Of a stretch of DNA of 64,000 nt, positions 56,655-64,000 are shown one piece after another. The position numbers and the translations under genes were made by a program. The notes below the pieces were generated by a model. The model saw only the letters and a program-made list of their open reading frames with translations, was not told where the DNA came from and made no database searches. Origin of the DNA: Tsukamurella spumae (GTDB lineage Bacteria > Actinomycetota > Actinomycetes > Mycobacteriales > Mycobacteriaceae); assembly GCF_012396015.1 (NCBI RefSeq), contig NZ_JAAXOQ010000011.1, forward strand, positions 1 to 64,000, in the 5' to 3' direction. The number at the start of each line of letters is the position of its first letter. The stretch's first letter is position 1.

Positions 56655-58301
56655 TCAGACGGTGCCGATACCGGTGAAGCCCGCGACGACGTACGAACCC
56701 GAGGTCTTGAGGGCCTGTGGCGAGAAGTGTTCGCGGAGGAAGCCGTGGCCCTGCTCCTGGGCGGGTCGCGCCTTCTGCCCCAGGAAGGTGCTGACCTGGT
56801 CGGGCAGGCGGTCGAAGAAGAAGCTGCGACGGGGGAGCCACTCGACGCCGAACTTCGCGGCCTCCTCCGCCATCAGCTCCTCGGTCGCGATGTTGGCGTA
56901 GCCGCTGCGCTGGTAGGGCAGCACGTGATGCACGCGGTGGCTGGACAGCCCGGCCGAGAGGAAGCAGTCCACGTACCGGTTGCCCGAGATCTTGAGGTCG
57001 TAGGCCTGGTTGAGCTGGTTGATCGCCCAGTCCTCGGTCTCCACCTCGGGCAGGTCGTCGACGTCGGTCTCGAAGTCGTGGCTCGCGACCACCAGGAAGG
57101 TGCTCACCCACAGCACGGCGACGAACTGCGCGACCCACGCCCAGATGTCGCCCAGGAACAGGAACAGCAGAAACTCGCCGATCAGCAGCGCGCGCATCGC
57201 GAAGGCGCCGATGAAGTGGGGCAGTGCGCCGCGCAGCGAGCCGTACATGTCGGCCACGCCGACCTGCCGGGTGAGCTTGACGATCTCGAAGAGCCGCATC
57301 GTCATGCCGGTCGCGGTATGGCCGAACTTGTGCAGCGTGTGGATCGGGATCCGGTACCAGCGCGGGATGTCCATCATCATGGTGAACACGTTCTTCTTGA
57401 TGTCCACCTCGCTCTGCGTGTGCGGGTGATGCAGCAGGGCGTGCCCGTCGGCCGTGACGAAGGACAGTGCGACGTAGTTGATGTCGAACGCGTTGACCAG
57501 GACCTTCGTGGCGCCCTTCTGCGCCCGGTGGATCGCGTAGTGGCCGAACCCGGCGAGTGAGCTGCGCAGCATCACCATGAGCAGTACGAACAGCCAGATC
57601 GGCATCCAGGCCGGCACGCTGAGGCGGGCCGCGATGACCGCGACATAGGCGACGGCCAGGAGCGCGGCGGTGATGTTGAACCACCGGTCCATGCGCTTGA
57701 CGCGCGCCTTCATCGCCGGGTCCCGCAGGCGCGCCTTCACCGCGTGCAGCAGGTCCTTCGGATCGTCGAACCGGTAGCGCGGCGTGTCCCGCCAGCTGTC
57801 GAAGCCGTCCTTGAACAGGAACGCTGGCGCATTGTTCTTCGGGTGCACGTCCACGACCTCGGCGTCGCGATCGAGCGCGAACCGCTGCAGCATCTTCTCG
57901 ATCTTCTCGGGATTGGCGTGATAGGACCCGATGATCGAGGTGATGTCGCGATTCTTGGAACGGCCGATGAAGAATTCCCCGCCCGGATGCTTGTTGATCC
58001 ATTCCGTGAGGTCGTACGCGCGGCCCTTGTAGACCCACACGTTCGACAGCTGCGGGCCGCCGCCGGGGCCCGGCTCGCGACCCAGATCCCGCGGGCCCGG
58101 GTCGCCGGCGCCGGGTTGGAAGTCGCGGCCCCGCGGTCCCGCCGGGCGGCGACCGGGGTCGCGCTGATCCGGTCCCGCCGCGCCGTCGCGACCTGCGCCG
58201 CCGCCGCGTCCCGGGTCCGTGCCACGGGTGAGATCGCGGGGACCCGGATCGTCGCCCGTGCGCTCGGCGCGCTCCGCCGGCGGATCGATATTGGTGGACA
58301 C
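56655..58301 (-). CDS. Cytochrome b5-fatty acid desaturase fusion
   Basis: 548 aa. Residues 1-83 are a disordered Arg/Asp/Gly/Pro-rich tail. A cytochrome b5 domain follows (about 84-140), with heme ligands His105 in HPGG and His128 in SYHANP. The membrane desaturase domain has three His boxes: GHYAIHR, GHALLHHPH and SSHRVHH, with four to five membrane helices. This is the layout of front-end or self-sufficient desaturases that receive electrons through the fused b5. First gene of the cluster with the type III PKS and exporter, so it may desaturate the PKS starter or product. Confidence 0.92.
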   Translation of the reverse strand: MSTNIDPPAERAERTGDDPGPRDLTRGTDPGRGGGAGRDGAAGPDQRDPGRRPAGPRGRDFQPGAGDPGPRDLGREPGPGGGPQLSNVWVYKGRAYDLTEWINKHPGGEFFIGRSKNRDITSIIGSYHANPEKIEKMLQRFALDRDAEVVDVHPKNNAPAFLFKDGFDSWRDTPRYRFDDPKDLLHAVKARLRDPAMKARVKRMDRWFNITAALLAVAYVAVIAARLSVPAWMPIWLFVLLMVMLRSSLAGFGHYAIHRAQKGATKVLVNAFDINYVALSFVTADGHALLHHPHTQSEVDIKKNVFTMMMDIPRWYRIPIHTLHKFGHTATGMTMRLFEIVKLTRQVGVADMYGSLRGALPHFIGAFAMRALLIGEFLLFLFLGDIWAWVAQFVAVLWVSTFLVVASHDFETDVDDLPEVETEDWAINQLNQAYDLKISGNRYVDCFLSAGLSSHRVHHVLPYQRSGYANIATEELMAEEAAKFGVEWLPRRSFFFDRLPDQVSTFLGQKARPAQEQGHGFLREHFSPQALKTSGSYVVAGFTGIGTV

Positions 58302-58432
58302 GTGTGGTTGCCTCCTGAGCCAGTACCGGTTTCCCGGTCCCGTACACCATCTCCAAGTACGCTAATGGATCGCTGAAGGCGGACTTGCCGCTACCATCCA
58401 GTGTCCGATTCGCCGGGGATGCGGGCGCGCGA

Positions 58433-58462
58433 ATGCATCGATCGGCTCCCGAATTCATGCAT
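58433..58462. promoter_or_regulatory. Paired ATGCAT boxes in the desaturase/LprG divergent region
   Basis: GAATGCATCGAT (from 58431) and TTCATGCATAC (from 58455) place two ATGCAT palindromes 24 bases apart. The same CGATGCAT/GCATCGAT combination occurs before the Ser/Thr kinase (11990-12043). The rest of the 242-base gap 58302-58543 holds no other structure that I can name. Confidence 0.4.
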
Positions 58463-58543
58463 ACTTCTTCCGTGAGGCGGGACTTCCGCTTTTCATTCAC
58501 GCCGGGCGCGATGTCGCCCGGTCAGATTTCAAGGGGGGAACCC

Positions 58544-59374
58544 ATGAAGTTCACGGCATCGCGCGCGGCGATCGCGCTGCTCGCCACCGGTGCGCTGGTA
58601 CTGACCGGTTGCGCGGACAAGAAGACCGACGACACCTCGTCGAGCGGCGGCACCACCACTACCGCGGCGGCGCAGAGCGGGGCCTCCGGGGCCCCGTCCG
58701 CCGCACCGTCGGTGGACGCGAACGGCCTGCCGACCGTCCAGATCGTCAAGGACGCTGCCCTCGCCACGCGCGAGACCTACTCCGAGCACCTGACCCTCGC
58801 CGTCGACAAGGGCATCCAAGGACTGCCCGTCACCAGCGTCAACGGCGACATCATCTCGTTCAAGGACACCAAGCGGGTCGCCGCCCAGGGCGATGCGAAC
58901 GTGCGCGTCAAGGACAACTACGTCCAGACGAAGTTCGTCGTCATCGACGGCGTGCTCTACGCGAACCTCGGTGGCGCGAAGTACCAGCCCATGGGCAAGA
59001 CGGGCGAGAAGGGCGTCTACGACCCCGCCGTCATCCTGGATCAGGAGAAGGGGCTCGCGACGATCCTCGACTCGCTGGAGAACCCGAAGGTCGAGGGCAA
59101 GGACACCGTCAACGGCCTCAAGACCGTCAAGGTCTCGGGCACCGTCGACACCAAGATCCTCGACCCGCTGCTGCCGCAGATCACCGACATCGCCCAGCGC
59201 GGCAACGCGGGCGCGTCGCTGCCCATCACGCTGTGGATCGTCTTCGACGCCTCCGCGAACCCGATGCCCAAGCCGAACGTGACACGCATGGAGGTCAAGC
59301 TCAAGGAGCTGCCGATCACCCTGAACCTCACCGAGTTCGGTAAGGACGTCAAGATCGAGAAGCCGGCCACCTAA
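58544..59374 (+). CDS. LppX/LprAFG-family lipoprotein (LprG-like)
   Basis: 276 aa from ATG 58544, with AAGGGGGGAA upstream. The lipobox LTGC anchors at Cys23. A Ser/Thr/Ala linker leads to the LppX/LprAFG domain (IVKDAALATRETYSEHLTLAV..., VIDGVLYANLGGAKYQPMG...). Members bind acylated glycolipids in a hydrophobic cavity and carry them through the cell envelope. It is divergent from the desaturase-PKS-exporter cluster, so it could pass the exported lipid on. That link is inferred. A strong terminator follows. Confidence 0.9.
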   Translation: MKFTASRAAIALLATGALVLTGCADKKTDDTSSSGGTTTTAAAQSGASGAPSAAPSVDANGLPTVQIVKDAALATRETYSEHLTLAVDKGIQGLPVTSVNGDIISFKDTKRVAAQGDANVRVKDNYVQTKFVVIDGVLYANLGGAKYQPMGKTGEKGVYDPAVILDQEKGLATILDSLENPKVEGKDTVNGLKTVKVSGTVDTKILDPLLPQITDIAQRGNAGASLPITLWIVFDASANPMPKPNVTRMEVKLKELPITLNLTEFGKDVKIEKPAT

Positions 59375-59392
59375 GCCGGAACAGCGGGTGCA

Positions 59393-59431
59393 CGGGGCCC
59401 GGCGGACTCGGGGGGAGTCCGCCGGGCCCCG
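59393..59431. terminator. Bidirectional terminator after LprG-like gene
   Basis: 59393-59409 and 59415-59431 form a perfect 17-bp stem with a GGGGG loop, between convergent genes. Confidence 0.9.
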
Positions 59432-59443
59432 TCGTATCCGCGG

Positions 59444-60316
59444 TCAGGTGGGCCGTACGGCGGGCCAGGCGCGGACCACGGCCAACAGCAGATCGCGGAT
59501 CGGGGCCGCGCGCTCGGCGAGCGCGACCTGCTGCCGCACGTACTCGCGCCGTCCCTCGGGCGTCTCGATCGCGATGGGGGAGAAGCCGTGGTCGGCGAGG
59601 TCGTAGGGGCTGGCGCGCATGTCCAGTTCCCGGGCGTCCCGGGCCAGGTCGAAGGCGTCCGCCACCAGGTCCGACGGTGCGCCCGGCGCCAGCTTGAAGG
59701 CCCACTTGTACAGGTCCATGCCGGCATGGAGGCAGCCCGGCTGCTCGCTCGCGACCTGCGTCTCGCGGGACAGCGCCACGAGATTGCGCGGCGCGGCATC
59801 GGGGGTGAAGAACCGGAACGCGTCGTAGTGGGTGCAGCGCAGGCTCCCGGCGCGCACCACGTCGTCGGTGCCCTCCGGCCCGAGCCGCAGCGGCACCGGG
59901 TGCCGTGTCCGGTCGGCCTCGCGGAAGACCATCGCCCACTCGTGCAGCCCGAAACAGCCGAAGACCGGCGCGCGGGACGCGGTGGCCTCGAGCAGACGCG
60001 CCACGTACTCCGCGGTGGCGGCGCGCTTGGCGAGCAGGGCCGGATCCAGCGTCACGCGCGTCCCGGAGACCACGTAGCCCCGGACCCCGCTGAACTCCGC
60101 AGCCGCGCACGGACCGTCGAGCTCGACCCCCAGGCCGGGATGCCAGCGCAGCAGGTGCGCGGGCCGGTGCCCGTAGTAGGTGAACAGGAAGTCCCAGACG
60201 GGATGCTTGTCCCCACGGGCGGCGCGGCGCCGATGCGCGTCCACGAACGGGGTGAGGCGGGCGCGGTGGGCGTCCGCGAGCGGCCGCCACTGCGCATCGG
60301 TGAGGAGCACCGTCAC
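59444..60316 (-). CDS. Conserved actinobacterial protein annotated as 3-methyladenine DNA glycosylase
   Basis: 290 aa from GTG 60316. KHPVWDFLFTYYGHRPAHLLRWHPG, FGCFGLHEWAMVFRE and SEQPGCLHAGMDLYKWAFKLAPGAPSDLVADAFDLARDARELDMRASPYDL are highly conserved in this family. Similar mycobacterial proteins carry a 3-methyladenine DNA glycosylase label, but the protein shows no HhH or AAG motif, so the activity is doubtful. Start overlaps the CorC-type stop by 4 bases (GTGA). Confidence 0.75.
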   Translation of the reverse strand: MTVLLTDAQWRPLADAHRARLTPFVDAHRRRAARGDKHPVWDFLFTYYGHRPAHLLRWHPGLGVELDGPCAAAEFSGVRGYVVSGTRVTLDPALLAKRAATAEYVARLLEATASRAPVFGCFGLHEWAMVFREADRTRHPVPLRLGPEGTDDVVRAGSLRCTHYDAFRFFTPDAAPRNLVALSRETQVASEQPGCLHAGMDLYKWAFKLAPGAPSDLVADAFDLARDARELDMRASPYDLADHGFSPIAIETPEGRREYVRQQVALAERAAPIRDLLLAVVRAWPAVRPT

Positions 60317-61386
60317 ACCCGGTGGGTCCCGTCGCGCACGGTACCGATGAACTCCTCCACCACGTCCTCCAGGGCGACGATGCCGATGGTTCGGCCGTGG
60401 TCGTCGGAGACGGCGGCCAGGTGGCCGCCGAGGCGCCGCAGGTGCGAGGTCGCCTGGTCCAGCGACAGCGCACCGTCGACGACGGGGAGCGGGCGGATCC
60501 GGCCCGCGCCGATCACCGTGTCCGGTCCGACGGCGGCGTCCATGATGTCCGGCAGCACGTCCTTGACGTGCAGGTACCCGGTGAACGCGCCGTCGCGGCT
60601 GCGGACGGGGTAGCGGGAGTAGCCGGTCTCCGCGACGGCGGACTCGATGTCGCCGAGCGTGGGTCCCCACGTGCCGCTCGTGCCCTGTACGGCCTGCAGT
60701 CCGCGGATCTCGGTCAGCGGGATCGCGACATCGGCGACGGTGCGACGCGAGGTCTGCAACGCACGGGTGAGCCGGACGCGCTCCTCGGCGTCGATGAGGC
60801 CCTCATCGTGCGATTCGGCGATCAGCTCGGGCAGCTCGCCCGCGGACACGGTGCCCTCGAGCTCGTCGCGGGGCTGCACGCCCAGCGCCCGCAGCACCAG
60901 CATCGCGAGCCAGTTGTACACGGCGATGAGCGGGCGGGCGATCCGGACGAACCACAGCAGCGGCGGGACCAGCAGCATGGCCGCGGCCTCGGGGCCCGCG
61001 AGCGCGATGTTCTTGGGCACCATCTCGCCCAGCAGGATGTGCATGATCACCACGAGCGACATCGACACCGCGAACGAGATCGGATGCAGCAGGGCGTGGG
61101 GCACGTGCGCCCAGTCGAGCGGGACCTCCAGCATCCGGGCGATGGCCGGCTCGCCGACCTTACCCAGCAGGATCGAGCAGATCGTGATGCCCAGCTGGCA
61201 CGCCGCCAGCATGAGCGAGAGTCGCTCCGAGGCCCGGAGCACGGCGCGCGCCGAGCCCCGGCCCTGCTCCACCAGCGTCTCGAGGCGGTCCTTGCGCGCC
61301 GCGATGAGCGCGAACTCCGCGCCGACGAAGAAGGCATTGGCCGCGAGGAGCAGCACCGTCAGGAACAGATACAGCACGTCAGTCAT
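60313..61386 (-). CDS. CNNM/CorC-type membrane protein with CBS pair (Rv1841c-type)
   Basis: 357 aa. An N-terminal CNNM domain with four hydrophobic segments (LYLFLTVLLLAANAFFVGAEFALIAARKDRLE) is followed by a CBS pair (residues about 215-340). The acidic CorC C-terminal domain seen in the next gene's product is missing. CNNM/CorC proteins act in Mg2+ or other divalent cation efflux. It overlaps its upstream paralog by 8 bases; the two may form a heteromer. Confidence 0.88.
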   Translation of the reverse strand: MTDVLYLFLTVLLLAANAFFVGAEFALIAARKDRLETLVEQGRGSARAVLRASERLSLMLAACQLGITICSILLGKVGEPAIARMLEVPLDWAHVPHALLHPISFAVSMSLVVIMHILLGEMVPKNIALAGPEAAAMLLVPPLLWFVRIARPLIAVYNWLAMLVLRALGVQPRDELEGTVSAGELPELIAESHDEGLIDAEERVRLTRALQTSRRTVADVAIPLTEIRGLQAVQGTSGTWGPTLGDIESAVAETGYSRYPVRSRDGAFTGYLHVKDVLPDIMDAAVGPDTVIGAGRIRPLPVVDGALSLDQATSHLRRLGGHLAAVSDDHGRTIGIVALEDVVEEFIGTVRDGTHRV

Positions 61387-62728
61387 GGCTCAGCTCCACC
61401 AGGTCGACGCGGCGACCGTCCATCCGCGCGACGCGCGCGATCCACACGGGCGCGGCGGCGGCACCGTCGTCCTCGAGCAGCGAGGAATGCTGCGGGAGCT
61501 CGACGACATCTCCGACGGCCGGGATCCGGCCGAGGAGGAACATCACCAGGCCGCCGAGGGTGTCGTAGTCGCCTTCGGGCGCGCGGTAGTCGGTGTCGCG
61601 TTCCACCTCGTCGATGCGCAGCAGGCCGGAGCACAGGAAGCCGGTGTCGGTGCGCTGGACGTCGACGGGTTCGTTGTCGTCGTGCTCGTCGCGGACATCG
61701 CCGACGATCTCCTCGATGAGGTCCTCGACGGTGACGATGCCCGCGGTGCCGCCGTACTCGTCGACGACGAGCGCCATCTGCAGGCCGTTCGCGCGCAGCT
61801 GCTCCATGAGGGCGTCGCCGTCGAGCGTCGCGGGGACGACGGGCGGCGTGGTCGCGATCGAGGTGACGGGCACCGTCGATCGGCGGTCCGCGGGGACCGT
61901 CAGCGCCTGCTTGACGTGCACGAGCCCGACGGTGTCGTCCAGGTCGCCCCGGACCACGGGGAACCGGGAGCGGCCCGACTCGATCGAGAGCGCGACGAGA
62001 TCGGCGACGGTGGCGTCGGCGTCCAGGGAGTCGATCCGCTGCCGCGGCGTGATGAGGTCCTCCGCGGTGAGCTCGCCGAACTCCAGAGAGCGGCCCACCA
62101 GCTCCGCGGTCATCTCGTCGATCGCGCCCGACGCGGCCGAATTGCGCACCAGCGCACTGAGTTCCTGCGCGGACCGCGCCGAGCTCAGCTCCTCCGCGGG
62201 CTCGATGCCGAGCCGCCGGACCAGCCGGTTCGCGGCCGAGTTGAGGAAGGTGATGGCCCAGCGGAACATCGCGGAGAAGGCGGCCTGCGGGCCGGCGCTC
62301 CAACGCGCGGTCTGCAGCGGGCGGGCGATGGCGAGGTTCTTCGGCGCCAGCTCGCCGAGCACCATCGACAGGGAGGTGGCGAGGACCAGCGCCAGCACCA
62401 CGGTCAGGGCGGCGACCACGGCCTCGGGGGCGCCGGTCCACTCCAGTGCGGGGCGCAGGAACTTCGAGAGCACCGGCTCTGCCAGGTAACCGGTGACGAG
62501 CGTGGTGATCGTGATGCCGAGCTGGGCGCCCGACAGCTGGAAGGTGAGGGTCCGGTGGGCCCGTTGCACCTGCTTGGAACGGCGGTCGCCGCGTTCGCGG
62601 ACGTCCGCGTCGACGGTCGACTTCTCGAGCGCGGTGAGCGAGAACTCGGCCGCGACGAACAGCGCCGTGCCCAGCGTCAGGGCGAGGAAGCCGACGATGG
62701 CGCCGACCGTGATCAGGGCGCTAGCCAT
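61379..62728 (-). CDS. CNNM/CorC-type membrane protein with CBS pair and CorC domain (Rv1842c-type)
   Basis: 449 aa. CNNM membrane domain (residues 1 to about 200), CBS pair (about 215-335, with VVDEYGGTAGIVTVEDLIEEIVGDVRDEHD) and a C-terminal CorC_HlyC domain (LRIDEVERDTDYRAPEGDYDTLGGLVMFLLGRIP). Probably exports Mg2+ or Co2+. Together with the shorter paralog it forms the Rv1841c-Rv1842c pair next to guaB1, as in M. tuberculosis. Confidence 0.9.
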   Translation of the reverse strand: MASALITVGAIVGFLALTLGTALFVAAEFSLTALEKSTVDADVRERGDRRSKQVQRAHRTLTFQLSGAQLGITITTLVTGYLAEPVLSKFLRPALEWTGAPEAVVAALTVVLALVLATSLSMVLGELAPKNLAIARPLQTARWSAGPQAAFSAMFRWAITFLNSAANRLVRRLGIEPAEELSSARSAQELSALVRNSAASGAIDEMTAELVGRSLEFGELTAEDLITPRQRIDSLDADATVADLVALSIESGRSRFPVVRGDLDDTVGLVHVKQALTVPADRRSTVPVTSIATTPPVVPATLDGDALMEQLRANGLQMALVVDEYGGTAGIVTVEDLIEEIVGDVRDEHDDNEPVDVQRTDTGFLCSGLLRIDEVERDTDYRAPEGDYDTLGGLVMFLLGRIPAVGDVVELPQHSSLLEDDGAAAAPVWIARVARMDGRRVDLVELSHD

Positions 62729-62865
62729 CGGCGCGCCTCCTCGACGTGGTCAGTGCGGTCTGCGCTCGTCGTCGGCGGCGTTTGCCGGGTCTTCGGGGCT
62801 TCATGGTCCTTCCCAGAGGATCGTCGGTGGAATCCACTGCATCCTACCGGCGATCCATCGAGTCC

Positions 62866-64000
<1,135 letters not shown>

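Noticed and set aside
59444-60316. Confirmed 3-methyladenine DNA glycosylase
   Set aside because: The name comes from recalled annotation of relatives. The sequence shows no HhH-GPD or AAG signature, so activity is left open.

Overview
The window comes from a high-GC actinobacterium of the mycolic-acid lineage (Mycobacteriales). Gene content and order point to a Tsukamurella-like or related genus; this is inferred from remembered synteny, not from a search. Two blocks follow the Mycobacterium tuberculosis order closely. Block 1 (about 0.25-20.3 kb) matches Rv1691-Rv1713: TPR protein, HAD phosphatase, small protein, tlyA, nadK, recN, steA, mctB, pyrG, NUDIX hydrolase, xerD, parA, scpA, scpB, rluB, cmk, der. 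Block 2 (about 39.7-64 kb) matches Rv1821-Rv1843c: secA2, pgsA2, gcvH, garA, ftsR, a bifunctional nuclease, a second MerR regulator, gcvP, glcB, two CorC-type proteins and guaB1.

Layout. The left edge is the 3' part of a 5S rRNA gene with a long downstream hairpin. Block 1 then runs on the + strand with many 4-bp start/stop overlaps and covers translation, NAD/nucleotide metabolism, DNA repair, chromosome segregation and cell division. It is interrupted by a Ser/Thr kinase with a polytopic membrane tail, preceded by an unusual hairpin region. From 20.3 to 39.7 kb lies a more variable region: an MFS permease; a GntR/membrane/lipoprotein operon with a palindrome over its first ribosome binding site; a roughly 20-bp periodic G-rich repeat; an operon of siderophore-interacting protein, GT87 mannosyltransferase and an orphan Mce protein; DUF2252 and DUF1684 proteins; a tyrosine-type phosphatase; a tRNA-Pro; two redox genes that share a duplicated leader; an alpha/beta hydrolase; a large FAD/Fe-S oxidase; OsmC; and an M28 lipoprotein peptidase.

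In block 2, gcvP sits behind a glycine riboswitch, and the GarA/MerR genes tie central carbon metabolism to division control. Between gcvP and the corC genes is a lineage-specific insertion: an orphan antitoxin-like gene, a substrate-binding-domain protein next to what looks like a decayed VWA remnant, a spermidine-synthase-like gene, and a compact minus-strand cluster of cytochrome b5-desaturase, type III polyketide synthase and SyrD/PvdE-type ABC exporter. That cluster is the best candidate for an undescribed biosynthetic and export system here. An LprG-family lipoprotein is divergent from it.

At whole-window scale, the octamer GCACCGTC (or GACGGTGC) occurs about 65-70 times by eye, roughly ten times the number expected from base composition. 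It occurs in several reading frames and also inside the riboswitch, so codon usage alone does not readily explain it.
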